This document shows, piece after piece, positions 1-13,240 of a DNA stretch of 64,000 nucleotides; position 1 is the stretch's first letter; each line of letters begins with the position of its first letter. The position numbers and the translations under genes are program-made. The DNA is taken from NCBI GenBank assembly GCA_034509925.1, contig CM067535.1:1026001-1090000 (forward strand), written 5' to 3'. The notes under the pieces are model-generated. The model saw only the letters and a list, made by a program, of their open reading frames with translations, was not told where the DNA came from and ran no database searches. Source of the stretch: Hirudinaria manillensis (taxonomy: Eukaryota; Annelida; Clitellata; Hirudinida; Hirudinidae).

Positions 1-288
1 CATCTGCTGTGTATTTCAATCCTTGATTTTCTCTGATTACCTACCTGTTTACACCTGGATTGTCACCGCTCTATACCATCCACGTGTCTATTTGGATGTC
101 ATACCTGCATTCCACGGTCTATTTGGTCTTCCATCAGCTCTTAATCCATCCTTTTTGATTTTTAAACCTCTTTTTTTTTCTTTTTTCCAATTTAAAAAAT
201 TTTTTTTTTCCTCAAAGTGAAAATATGATATTTTCAAATATTGACGTTCTATCGTGCCATTGCATTTCAGATCTTCTTTCTTATAGTA

Positions 289-291
<3 letters not shown>

Positions 292-364
<73 letters not shown>

Positions 365-400
365 CATTATTATCATAATCATCATCATTATTATTATTAA
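292..400. repeat. (ATT)n microsatellite
   Basis: The array is mostly TTA/ATT units with a few ATC interruptions towards its right end. Confidence 0.95.
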
Positions 401-611
401 TATTTTTATTTTGCGAGAATTGCGAGAAATGAATTAATTATGGTTACACTAATAAAACATTAATAATACCAAATAATTAGATGATTAATAAACTGATAAC
501 ATCGTCGACATCGTTTCGAGCCTTACGAAGTGATGACCGTAGAAGAGTGACTCATCAGAGACAAACACGGAAATTCTACACTCCATTTGCTTTCACTTCC
601 ATCATATCCGC

Positions 612-612
<1 letters not shown>

Positions 613-700
<88 letters not shown>

Positions 701-823
701 AACCATTCCCTTTGTCGTCGTCGTCATCATCAACATCGTCGTGGGAATTGCCATAACCTTCATCCCGGTCATTATCATCGTCCTCCTCTTCCTCATCATC
801 ATCATCGTCATCGTCATCATCAC
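613..823. repeat. (ATC)n array, pure then degenerate
   Basis: A nearly pure TCA run at 613-700 carries one CCA variant. A degenerate block rich in GTC, ATC and CTC triplets follows at 714-823. Confidence 0.93.
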
Positions 824-1040
824 GTTCACCACTCATTCCCCACCCTCATTTGCAAGGGGATGTCTAATGCCAAACTGGCAGCAGAGGACCCACTCTCCAT
901 GGTAGTTTCGAACAAGGGCGTTGTCATGACGACGCGGATGACAACATCGATCGGCACAAAACATCTCCTAAAAAGCTGGAATCAATCCACACATTCAATG
1001 CATTATCCATCCGATGCTATTATCGATCACCCACTCTCGC

Positions 1041-1268
1041 TCACTCACTCACTCACTCACTCACTCACTCACTCACTCACTCACTCACTCACTCACTCAC
1101 TCACTCACTCACTCACTCACTCACTCACTCACTCACTCACTCACTCACTCACTCACTCACTCACTCACTCACTCACTCACTCACTCACTCACTCACTCAC
1201 TCACTCACTCACTCACTCACTCACTCACTCACTCACTCACTCACTCACTCACTCACTCACTCACTCAC
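1041..1268. repeat. (TCAC)57 tetranucleotide microsatellite
   Basis: This is an uninterrupted 228-bp array of TCAC units. Its reading frames give the spurious Leu-Thr-His-Ser repeat protein. Confidence 0.97.
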
Positions 1269-1517
1269 AGGATGAAGACGACGACCAGGAGGTGGAGGAG
1301 GAAGTGAGTTATGATAATGGAGTCGCGAGATCGTCTATTGTTGCGTGGATGGATAATAAAATATAATAAAATATTGAAGTGTTCGCGTTACCATGGTTAC
1401 AATATAATTGTTTATGTTATAATTATCAAATCCAGATGCCATTACATGCAAGAGTTATTGGCTTATGAGATGGCTATTAAGACCTCTTATCACGGACACC
1501 AAACCCGACACCCTTCG

Positions 1518-1881
1518 CATCATCAACATCAACATCATCATCATCGTCATCAACATCATCAACGTCATCATCATCATCGTCGTCATCATCATCGTCATCG
1601 TCATCATCATCACCATCATCATCGTCGTCGTCATCATCAACAGTAGCAGCCTCTTCATCGTCGTCGTCTTCGTCATTCATGTTCTCGTCTGATAGACCAC
1701 GACGAATTTGATCAGAAAGATACAAATTTGATGGTGATGAATACTAATTAGCTGTGGTGGTGACGACGACGACGATGATGACGATGAGGACGACGATGAT
1801 GATGATGACGATGATGATGATGATGACGATGATGATGATGACGACGACGATGACGACGATGATGATGATGATGATGATGAC
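1518..1881. repeat. Opposed ATC and GAT arrays (inverted)
   Basis: A degenerate ATC/GTC array (1518-1679) is followed, after about 75 bp, by a degenerate GAT/GAC array (1755-1881). The two are close to reverse complements, so they could fold into an imperfect hairpin. Confidence 0.85.
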
Positions 1882-2168
1882 TGTGATCACGTTGATAGCG
1901 ATGACTATTGAGGACGTCATTGATCATGACATACCGCTGTTGACGGAAAGGTCATGGTCAATAGGAGAATATCGATTTCCGTTTATATTTTTATTTTATT
2001 TTCTATTTTTTTTTTTAATTTTTAATCTTCAGATGAGAAATTCAAATGAATAATGCCTTGCAATCAGGGCTTCACTTTGTACCCTAAACATGGGATGCTT
2101 GTAAATTAATGGACGACTTGCTTTTATAGGTTCACGATTTTAAATATTTTTATCAAAAAAGAAATTAA

Positions 2169-2352
2169 TTTAATAACTTTTTATTATTATTATATTAATT
2201 TATTAAATTAATTTAATTATATTAATATTTAATTATATATATTTAATTATATTAATATTTAATTATATATATATTTAATTATATTAATATTTAATTATAT
2301 ATATATTTAATTATATTAATTTAATAACTTTTTACTATTATATTAATTTATA
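2169..2352. repeat. AT-rich minisatellite with flanking direct repeats
   Basis: Three to four copies of a roughly 30-32 bp unit made of TTAATTATATTAATAT plus a TA run occupy 2211-2320. A direct repeat beginning ATTTAATAACTTTTTA flanks the block on both sides (near 2169 and 2319). Confidence 0.8.
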
Positions 2353-2648
2353 ATATTTAAATTAATATCAGCTGACGAGCGTTCATATTTAATACGTTCA
2401 TTCCTAACTGTCAACAAACCAAGAATAACACTCGGGAAATCCAGGAATTTAAATAATTTCCTTAATTCAAGTGCGCCTCGGCTGCCATTTTGAATCTTCC
2501 ATTTCAATTTCCGCTTCCTTTTTTTCTTTTTTTTTAAAGTTTTGTTTTTATTTATTTATTTTTTTATTTTTCGAATCTTGGAAACGTTTCCATGGAAACA
2601 ACATTGATTGCAGGCGGTCGAAAGTGAATTGATTCATTGCTGTCAGAA

Positions 2649-2913
2649 GACGATGACAACGATGATGTCCATTGTGATGACGATTGTGATGATGACGAAG
2701 ACGATGATGATGATGATGACGATGATGATGCCCGGGCCGACGAGGGGTAAAAATTATGAACTCATTTTTAATGTCATTCTGCCGATCCCTAAAAACGATG
2801 CAAAATTCTTGCTCTTTTGACATTAGAAGCAATTTCTCGTTATTTACTAAATGTCACAAGGTGACGACGACGATGACGATGATGATGAGGATGAGGAGGA
2901 GGAGGAGGATGAA
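2649..2913. repeat. GAT/GAC/GAG degenerate arrays
   Basis: Two blocks (2649-2730 and 2861-2913) are made of GAT, GAC and, at the end, GAG triplets, separated by about 130 bp of non-repetitive sequence. Confidence 0.85.
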
Positions 2914-3108
2914 TAGGACGATGGCTTAAAACTTTTCAAAGTCAAGATTCCTGGCAATTTGTCATCGGACCTTCCGCTAAAAATCACGAAATACCTTCGC
3001 TCAAGGCACGAAACTTGATAAATTTTTGTTTTTTTTTTAACCGGTACTAATCAATAATTTGATACTAATTTGAACAAATCAATTAAGCTGTGTTCAAAAC
3101 TATTCTCT

Positions 3109-5499
<2,391 letters not shown>

Positions 5500-5647
5500 G
5501 TTATCGTCGTCGTCTTCGTCGTCGTGGTCATTGAAGACCAATCTTATCGTCCAGCGCAATCACTGCGATCATTATCATCATCGTCTCCACAAACCATGCT
5601 TGATGGATAGTTTGACTCATAGAAAACATTGATGTCTTCAGTGAAAA

Positions 5648-5648
<1 letters not shown>

Positions 5649-5690
<42 letters not shown>

Positions 5691-5738
5691 GCGACGAAGA
5701 TGGTAACAACGATGGTAATGATGACGATGATGACGAAC
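5649..5738. repeat. (GAT)n array opposing the giant ATC tract
   Basis: About 14 pure GAT units are followed by degenerate GAT/GAC/GGT triplets, 150 bp to the right of the ATC tract and in the complementary orientation. Confidence 0.9.
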
Positions 5739-5818
5739 GTGATAGTTCTAAGACAATGATACAATCAATATCGCCGGATAGCAGTGATTAGCAGACATGA
5801 CCAAAGAAAAAAAATATA

Positions 5819-5836
5819 AATATATATATATATATA
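5819..5836. repeat. (TA)n short array
   Basis: A run of about nine TA units lies inside an AT-rich stretch. Confidence 0.8.
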
Positions 5837-6256
5837 AGTACATAAATAAAAATAAATTGAATGCACTCAATAATTCACAAAGAGTGAATGCAAAGAACCT
5901 CAAACAGATTTGAACGGAACTTCCTAATGAAAATTAAATACATTTTTCATCCAAATTGAAACAATTATGAATTTAATTATTTATTTTCAATTTTTAATTA
6001 AATGACTATAATTACGCTCACCGATTAAAAATATCCCTGCTGCTTAAACTCTTTTATAGAGGTAATTTATATGGAAATAATATAATCTTAATAATATTAT
6101 TTTATTTTATTTTGTTTATTATTTTATTATAATAATAAAAATTATTATTATTATTACTATTACGATTGTGATGATAACAGTCAGTGATAAAATAATTCTC
6201 TTTTTGAGAAACGCCAAATGTCCCGTGTTATTAGAATTCTTGAAGAAAGAATCCAT

Positions 6257-6359
6257 GGATGACGAAGACGACGAAGATGATGATGATGATGATGACGATG
6301 ATGGTGATGACGATGATGACGATGACGATGATGATGGTGATGATGACGACGATGATGAT
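6257..6359. repeat. Degenerate GAT/GAC array
   Basis: The array consists of GAT, GAC and GGT triplets without a fixed higher-order period. Confidence 0.9.
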
Positions 6360-6688
6360 AGAAAGAACAATGAGCAATCGTCGCGGTTCGCTGATTTCTG
6401 AAGAGGTCGTGGCTGGATGTTCAATCAAAGCATTATTTTAAACACAAATTTCCAAGAATTTCTCAGACAAACATTTTTATTCAAAATTCTTTTTTCTCTC
6501 TCCTCGATTCAATCCATCCATCCATCCAACTCTTCTTGACGTGAACAGGTAAATAAATTTAAATGTAATCAATATATTTCGCAGCCACAGGTTCCAATTG
6601 AAATCTAAAATAATATTTAATGAAATAGTAAATCTATTTATGATATCATAATCATATGACTTATATAGCGCTCATTTATCGGAGAGAT

Positions 6689-6752
6689 GGACGGACGGAC
6701 GGATGGATGGATTGAATCAAGGAGATCTGTGCGTCCATCCGTCCGTCCGTCC
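6689..6752. repeat. Perfect 19-bp inverted repeat of GGAC units
   Basis: The left arm GGACGGACGGACGGATGGA (6689-6707) is matched by its exact reverse complement at 6734-6752, with a 26-nt loop. The right arm is the start of a longer CCGT/CCAT block. Confidence 0.92.
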
Positions 6753-6876
6753 GTCTATCCGTTCCTCCATTCGTCTTTCCATCCGTTCATCCACCATTTA
6801 TCCGTCAATCACCCTATTTCCACTTTCATCCATCCTCTAATCCTTCCTTCCATCCATCCGTCCGTCCGTCCGTCCA
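6732..6876. repeat. (CCGT/CCAT)n degenerate array
   Basis: Interspersed CCGT, CCAT and TCC-rich tetranucleotides have pure CCGT runs at both ends and a degenerate centre. Confidence 0.88.
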
Positions 6877-7075
6877 GCTATCTGCGATATTTCGAAGCCG
6901 TGTGTCGTATTTCACGAGACGTGCCGTGGTGGTTTCAGGTCTCGATAAGATGCTTCGTTCCCATGGTGATCGTCTGTAAACATTCTTGGAAGGATTTCAT
7001 TGGTCGTTGAAGGTTTTGATTAATAAGCAGACTGTAATTCTATTTATTCTATTTATATGGCTCTTTATTTCTCAA

Positions 7076-7170
7076 GACGACGATGATGACGACGAAGATG
7101 ACGACGATGATGACGACGATGATAAATTTGAGAAGTAGGCTGATGATGATGATGATGACGACGACGATGG
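7076..7170. repeat. GAT/GAC arrays
   Basis: Two GAT/GAC blocks (7076-7123 and 7141-7170) are separated by a short unique stretch. Confidence 0.85.
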
Positions 7171-7241
7171 CCATGAGAAATATATGATGCTAATTTGCAG
7201 GTTGCCAAATTATTGATGGTAAGATCATATTCGTTTTCCGT

Positions 7242-7279
7242 TAATAACAATACTAATAGTAGTAATATTAATAATATCG

Positions 7280-7339
<60 letters not shown>

Positions 7340-7390
7340 GTAATAATAATAATAACAATAAAAATAATAATAATAAAAATAATAATAATA
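7242..7390. repeat. (AAT)n microsatellite
   Basis: This is an AAT array with occasional AGT, AAC and AAA variants. The plus-strand poly-Asn frame is an artefact of the repeat. Confidence 0.95.
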
Positions 7391-7640
7391 GGACAATTAA
7401 TATTATGATAATTAGAAGCGGAAACTTGTATTAAATAATTATATTATATTTATTTATTTATAATTAATTAACCATAATAAATGAGGGCAAAGGCACTCAA
7501 TGTGAGTGAGCCTTATCTTTCCGTTGAATGATTTGAACTTTGACCTTCGAAATATTGAATTACCGCGATGTACTACGTTTATGTTTTCCGCTCGGATCGG
7601 ACGCGATGAGGATGGGTGACCACGTGACATCAACACACCT

Positions 7641-7768
7641 ACCCACCCATACCACCCACCCATACCACCCAACCATACCACCCAACCATACCACCCAACC
7701 ATACCACCCAACCATACCACCCACCCATACCACCCAACCATACCACCCACCCATACCACCCAACCATC
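7641..7768. repeat. 13-bp minisatellite
   Basis: About ten copies of a 13-bp unit, ATACCACCCAACC or its variant with ACC for AAC, lie in tandem. Because 13 is not a multiple of three, the translation repeats every 13 residues over 39 bp. Confidence 0.92.
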
Positions 7769-7990
7769 AACCCAACCTCCCTCGCGTCTCCCACGAATGG
7801 CAATCATCGCTGGAGTTTCTGAAGGTCCGTCGTCGACCATGGGGAACGAAATTCATGATAAGAATTCTAGATATAATTTCAGAAATTATTTCAACGTTTT
7901 CATTCAATTACATTTATTCGATTGAGATTCATCAATCAAATTGAGTTCCCGCGACTGGAAGCACACGCTCGATGAATTATCGCTCGAAAC

Positions 7991-7992
7991 TT

Positions 7993-8027
<35 letters not shown>

Positions 8028-8028
8028 C

Positions 8029-8067
<39 letters not shown>

Positions 8068-8070
8068 TTT
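7991..8070. repeat. (TTTA)n microsatellite
   Basis: About 20 TTTA units with one C substitution. Confidence 0.95.
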
Positions 8071-8418
8071 TGAGTTAAACCACCTTTGAAAGTCTAAAAT
8101 GGAGGAATGAGGGAGAAAAACCCGGCATAAAGTTCGATCGGAAATGAAAGACAATGACCTAATTTAGATTAGAATCTGGAAAGATCCCCTCGCAAATGCC
8201 AGTCCTGTGCCGTCTGTGACACTTTGCGTCTATAAACAGGAGATGCAATCAACTTTGACTTTTATTCCTCCTCATTCCGGGCAACATTTCAGGCCCCCCT
8301 TTCCGTGGTTTCAAGTGGAGTTGTTTTTCTGACCGTTGGGCGGTGGGTGTTTGGAAATTCTGGAAATCTTCGAATCGTTTCGACTTTTGAAAACCACGGC
8401 GTACAGGCGATGTCTCGT

Positions 8419-8494
8419 GTGTTTGTTTGTTTGTTTGTTTGTTTGTTTGTTTGTTTGTTTGTTGGTTTGTTTGTTTGTTTGTTTATTTATTTAT
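8419..8494. repeat. (TTTG)n then (TTTA)n
   Basis: About 16 TTTG units with one GTTG variant pass directly into TTTA units at about 8483. Confidence 0.94.
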
Positions 8495-8783
8495 TAATCG
8501 TTTAAAGTAATTTATTTTTAAATTAGTTCTCAATTATTCCCTTGTATCTTTTTGATGGAACTGTTTTTAGAGCTGAATCAGAATAATTTCAAGGTGAAAT
8601 TACTTTGATAAATAAACATATTTTCTCAATTTATTTAATTCATTTAATTTATATATCGCTTTTAAATGTTTTTAAAATCATTTCATGGAGGCCTTCATTT
8701 ATTTCGTGGTGGAATGTCTTGTAATTAAATTTCATTCAAGGTGAAGGAAGCTGTGTTGACATCCGAACGAACAACATTTTGCC

Positions 8784-8910
8784 ACTTAATTCATTAGCAT
8801 ATTAATTAGGACCACATCAATTAATTCCACCTCAATGCTTTGCATATTAATTACCGATATGCTAATTAGTCATATGTTAATTAACAGAGGTCACGTGAAA
8901 GGTCATATAC
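8784..8910 (+). promoter_or_regulatory. Candidate homeodomain/POU and E-box/AGGTCA cluster
   Basis: Within about 125 bp there are several TAATTA-type homeodomain cores and two GCATATTAATTA sequences (8797-8808 and 8842-8853; the second sits in TTTGCATATTAATTA). A third site in the other orientation is at 8856-8868. POU-IV and octamer factors bind such sites. The right end has AGGTCA (8888-8893), CACGTG (8892-8897) and AAGGTCA (8899-8905). The block lies about 715 bp upstream of the GPCR start codon, so it may be a neural enhancer of that gene. This is inferred from motif density alone, in a genome whose AT-rich spacer also produces TAATTA by chance. Confidence 0.4.
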
Positions 8911-9623
8911 TTGTTGAGGTCCTAGTGATAAATTTGAAATTGGAAACAAAAAATAAACGCAAAATAATTAGAAAATAATTTGAAAATATAATTTTAATTT
9001 CGGATCCATAGAATGGAAATCCATGACACGGGTACAATTTCTGGACGCTTGTTGATCAAGATGGAGGAAGGTGGAAAGTATTAATAACAGGCAACCATTG
9101 CTTCGAGTCAGGATAATGACTGACTGGATCCTTTTTTTTTCTGAGCCCTGGGAATACATTCCTGCAGAACAAAAAAGAAAAATGTGAAGAAAGGAATTAT
9201 ATAATTATATTTTAAATTTGTTATTCTCGTTAAAAGAATTTTTAAATGTTTTTTAATTTTAATTTTAATTTTAATTTTTATTTTTATAAAATTGGAAAAT
9301 TAAAAATTCTTTGCGAATAATTGTCATCAAATAATCACTTAATTTTTATTATTATTATTTTTATCATTATTATTTTGAATTTGTGATGATTTTTAATAGA
9401 AATGGTGCATAAAGTTCTCATTTATAAAAGTAATTTCCTAACATTTAATCCTAATTTCACCAAATATTACCAAATTAGTCAATCATTTATTTCACTATTT
9501 AATGAATTAATAACATTAAATAACAATAAACATCTATTAATTAGACGAATAATTAATTATATACATACTAATTAACTGATTGATCATCTTCAAAGCTTTG
9601 AAGGTTCCCATCCGATCGTTCAA
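8911..9623. other. AT-rich 5' flank of the GPCR
   Basis: This contains TTTTAA-type low-complexity sequence (about 9251-9290) and ATT runs. No TATA box or splice pair can be fixed with confidence. The stretch just before the start codon probably belongs to the 5' UTR. Confidence 0.5.
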
Positions 9624-12125
9624 ATGAACGGCAGCTTGTCACTCAACTCTTCCAGCATTCCCCCGTCCACCGACTCCCCAACCACCCACGCCACATTGCA
9701 ACCCGTCGTTTGGACCCCAGGGGACATTGCCCTAGCAACCCTGGTGGCTCTGATCTTAGCCACAATCATTCTGGCAACCATCGTCGGAAATGCTCTCGTC
9801 ATAACGGCTATCTTCTCGGAGAGAAATCTTCGCATCGTGGCCAACTACTTGATAGCCAGTCTGGCCGTGGCAGACCTGCTGGTGGCCAGTCTGGTCATGC
9901 CCATATTGGCAGTCAAGGAGATCAGTCATCGCTGGGTTCTCGGGGCGGCCATGTGCGAGGCCTGGATTTCCATGGACGTGCTGTGCTGCACCGCCTCCAT
10001 ACTTCATCTGCTCGCAATTGCCGTCGACAGGTATTGGGCGGTCACGCGGGCCAGTTACATCCACGACAGGCCGGTCAGACCGATCGTTCTCATGATCATC
10101 CTCAGTTGGGTCGTATCGACGCTACTCTGCATTCCTTCATCGTTCGTTTGGTGGAGCGACTTAGAAGACGCGGAGACTGACGACAACGTGCAAAGCTTCG
10201 ACCGACAACAGCAACTGCAACAGCAGCAGCAGCAGCAACAACAGCATCAGCAGACGAACGTTCAAAACCAGTCCCTCGATCGAGCAGCGAAAATCTCGAG
10301 GGAGCCGGCCATTCGACCGAGAAGCGGTTCATCTCTCAAGTCCTTTAACAATCCCGATGACACTGGCGTCTGCAAGATCAGTCAGGATTGGGGTTATACC
10401 GTATACTCCACTATGGCAGCCTTCTTCATACCGCTGATCGCAATCGTCATCATTTATGCCAAGGTGTACAGAGTGGCCAGACGTCGTATTAGGAAGAAGC
10501 AGTTTGCAGGAAACAAGACGTCAATCATCAGCGACGACGGACAGAAACTCGGAGAAAGCACAGACGAAGGATGTCTAGAGGGAAGTCTGACCTCAATTCA
10601 CTTCCGTCAAGAGAAAAGTCCCGAGTTGAAAAAAAACAATTCTAACTTCGAGTCGGCAAATGCGAAGAAGAAGAAGAAAAGGAATAAGTCTAGCGCCGGC
10701 ATTTGGAGTCGTCTGTGTTGCAAAGCAAAAGCTCAAGAGAGGAATGGTCTCAATAAACAATATTCGAAAGAACTCAAGTCCGGTCTCAGTGCGGACATGA
10801 AACCTCTGACTAATGATCTTAACGAGGTGTCCTGCCTATCGCTGACGCCTACAAATCAATCGACCCGGGTTTTCCTTCCATCGTTCGCGACCAGCGCCAC
10901 TGCCATGACCACGCTGACGTCAGCGTCAGTAGATCAGAAATCGACCGACGTCGCCGACGTCTCCTGCGAGTCGTTCGGTCGGCTGCTCGAGTCGCTGAGG
11001 AGCGTCGCGACAGCTGGAAACGAGGCTGGAAAGGAGTTCGCGACAACGGAATTAGGAGGAGTCGAAGCCCCTAATGAGATGGCAGACGGAAGCTCGTCTC
11101 CTCAAATGAATCGATCTAATTCTCCGCTCGCCTCTCCCCACGCAAGCGCCGAGGTGGACTCGACGGACGAAAACGACTTTTTAAAAACAAAAGAAAACGA
11201 CGAAGAGAGGCGTAAAAACAAACGACCAATAAAAGGGCAATCTCTCGATGACATACGTCACTCCACCTCCGTCTGCGTCACTCCTCGTCGTCTCAGCGAG
11301 GCACCTGAAGAAGACTTCGTTCCAGCCGGCGATTCGTACAAATTAGCCGACCTCGGCGGTATAATGACTCACGACAAGCAATTTACTTGTACGCCGAAGA
11401 GATCGATAACTTTCCAGACCATCGGATCCGGTTTGCACTCATCCACTGAAGACTTCCAGGAGCACAACGGAGATCAGGAGGACCAGGCGTTTTACGACGA
11501 AACGGCAGACGACGGTGACGACGAAACCGACACCAACGACAAAGCAGACGACTTTGCAAACAACAACAACAGCGGCAGCGCCGGCGGCGGCAACAAGAAA
11601 CTCCATTCGACCGAATTCCTGAAGACTAGCGAGCCCCTCATCCAGTCCGTTCTTCCGCGTTCTCGTCACAACTCGATCCAGTTTCCGTCGCAACCTGCTC
11701 TCTTGAAAGATGACCAGAGACCTGGAAAGCTGAGCGCCACCGGGCGACACAAACTGCGCCAGCAACACTCGGGTCTCCATCTCCACCTGAGACCGAGACA
11801 ACACAGTCGCAAGCAGCGACCCACGAGGCAAGCCAAGGAGCGAAGAGCCAGAGAGAAGAGGGAGCAGGCCAGGGAAAGGAAGGCTGCCAGAACTTTGGCG
11901 ATCATAACCGGGTCGTTTGTCGTCTGCTGGCTACCCTTCTTCATCACCGCCCTGGTCATGCCCTTCTGCGGCAGCAGCTGCTATATGCCCCCACTCGTCG
12001 AGAGCATAATAGCGTGGCTAGGTTATCTCAACAGCGGTTTGAATCCAGTCATTTATACCATCTTCAACGTCGACTTTCGTGTGGCATTCAAGAAGATCGT
12101 TTTCGGTAAAAAGTGGAAAGGTTGA
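9624..12125 (+). CDS. 5-HT1-like serotonin receptor (class A GPCR), intronless
   Basis: The 833-aa protein is a rhodopsin-family receptor of biogenic-amine type, expected at the plasma membrane and, by family, to sense serotonin and couple to Gi/o. Seven membrane segments are visible. TM3 carries the amine-binding Asp118 in MDVLCCTAS and the DRY motif (135-137). TM5 has YTVYST (Ser262, Thr263), TM6 has CWLPFF (768-773), and TM7 has Tyr801 and NPVIY (807-811). Cys111 and Cys250 should form the ECL1/TM3-ECL2 disulfide. N-glycosylation sites are at Asn2 and Asn8. ICL3 is about 475 residues (roughly 281-755), flanked by basic RRRIRKK and RERKAART segments. ECL2 is about 80 residues and contains polyglutamine (195-210). 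The C-tail after TM7 is only about 20 residues and lacks a palmitoylation cysteine. A single exon is typical of 5-HT1-type genes. The start is the first ATG before TM1. The subtype call rests on the TM3 and TM5 motifs; another amine receptor is the alternative. Confidence 0.93.
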   Translation: MNGSLSLNSSSIPPSTDSPTTHATLQPVVWTPGDIALATLVALILATIILATIVGNALVITAIFSERNLRIVANYLIASLAVADLLVASLVMPILAVKEISHRWVLGAAMCEAWISMDVLCCTASILHLLAIAVDRYWAVTRASYIHDRPVRPIVLMIILSWVVSTLLCIPSSFVWWSDLEDAETDDNVQSFDRQQQLQQQQQQQQQHQQTNVQNQSLDRAAKISREPAIRPRSGSSLKSFNNPDDTGVCKISQDWGYTVYSTMAAFFIPLIAIVIIYAKVYRVARRRIRKKQFAGNKTSIISDDGQKLGESTDEGCLEGSLTSIHFRQEKSPELKKNNSNFESANAKKKKKRNKSSAGIWSRLCCKAKAQERNGLNKQYSKELKSGLSADMKPLTNDLNEVSCLSLTPTNQSTRVFLPSFATSATAMTTLTSASVDQKSTDVADVSCESFGRLLESLRSVATAGNEAGKEFATTELGGVEAPNEMADGSSSPQMNRSNSPLASPHASAEVDSTDENDFLKTKENDEERRKNKRPIKGQSLDDIRHSTSVCVTPRRLSEAPEEDFVPAGDSYKLADLGGIMTHDKQFTCTPKRSITFQTIGSGLHSSTEDFQEHNGDQEDQAFYDETADDGDDETDTNDKADDFANNNNSGSAGGGNKKLHSTEFLKTSEPLIQSVLPRSRHNSIQFPSQPALLKDDQRPGKLSATGRHKLRQQHSGLHLHLRPRQHSRKQRPTRQAKERRAREKREQARERKAARTLAIITGSFVVCWLPFFITALVMPFCGSSCYMPPLVESIIAWLGYLNSGLNPVIYTIFNVDFRVAFKKIVFGKKWKG

Positions 12126-12150
12126 ACCTCGAGAGACCTCGAAACAACCG

Positions 12151-12156
12151 AATAAA
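12151..12156 (+). promoter_or_regulatory. Candidate poly(A) signal of the GPCR
   Basis: AATAAA lies 26 nt after the stop codon. That is close, but it is the first canonical hexamer downstream. A longer 3' UTR cannot be excluded. Confidence 0.35.
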
Positions 12157-12959
12157 CTCTGACGATCGTTTACTTTCGAGCGATTGTCGCTTGTTGTTTG
12201 CCTCACGAAACAGCACCCCGCACCGACCCGATACGCTTCGTTGCCTCCTCAAACTCTTGCATCCGAAAATCCTTTGGTTCGGTTTCACTCTGATTATCTT
12301 TGATGGAGTTTGACGATGAAATGGAAATATATGGCACGACGCGACATAATCGAGAGCGACATCTATTTTCTAACAAAAACTCTCTCTCTCTTTTTTTTTT
12401 TTAAAGTAGAAAGGCTTCATATGTTGGAAATTATTTGTGAAAATAATAACATGCAAATGAAAACATAGGCATTTGCTCCGTGCCAAGGAAAATATCGTCT
12501 TTAAATGTCGCTTATTCCTCCCTCTTCTTCCGACGGTGTTTATGCGATGACTTGACTTCACAGACGAGTTTTGACCGATGCACAGATGGACGTGACATAC
12601 GAGTGAGAGTGCACGTGTGAATGCTTTTTGGAGGAGCTGGATTGCGGGGATTAGGTGCTTCCCATGAAGAAAGGCAGGGATTTGGAGGGCCTAATTAGCT
12701 TCTTACAACTTAGAACCCCGTCATTAGCATGATTTGAAGAATCACCGAGTAATACTCAAACGCTTCCAATCTTGACATGTGGCCGCTGCGAGACCTTTTG
12801 GTTCGCATTTGTGGCGTAATTAAAAGTATAAATCCGGCACAAACCACGGGCTCGGAACGTTCTCTCGACGGCTCGTCGCTTGTCGCTCGTCGCTTCAAAC
12901 GCTCGCATCTTTGTCGTCGGACGTTGCACCAGTTTCGATATTATTTTCTCCATCTTGTC

Positions 12960-13007
12960 ATTGTTGTTGTTGTTGTTGCTGCTGTTGCCGTTGTTGTTGT
13001 TGTTGTC
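12960..13007. repeat. (TTG)n microsatellite
   Basis: TTG units with CTG and CCG variants. Confidence 0.92.
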
Positions 13008-13240
13008 AACGATGTTTGAAATTTTTTTTCAATTTTCAACTGGAATTATTCTCGATCGAACTTTGTTTTATCGGAGATTTTGATCTGAATGTTCAGAGAG
13101 TAAGTCTTTAAACGACTACTTGATGTTCAATATTATTTAAATATTGTTTATTGCGTGCAATAATATTTACAATGCCAGATGTTGAAATAAATATTTTAAT
13201 TCCCAGTTGGAGTATTTGTAAACGCATGCTGCCGCATATA

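Noticed and set aside
1041-1268. Possible CRISPR-like array
   Set aside because: The repeats are contiguous tetranucleotides without spacers, and the genome is eukaryotic.
587-1366. 259-aa and 97-aa ORFs with Leu-Thr-His-Ser repeats
   Set aside because: Pure translation of the (TCAC)57 array; no other coding evidence.
7454-7944. Trp-Val-Gly and Pro-Thr-His repeat ORFs
   Set aside because: They are explained by the 13-bp minisatellite read in different frames.
9756-11959. Minus-strand and alternative-frame ORFs within the GPCR
   Set aside because: They are shadows of the GPCR coding frame, which has all seven transmembrane signatures.
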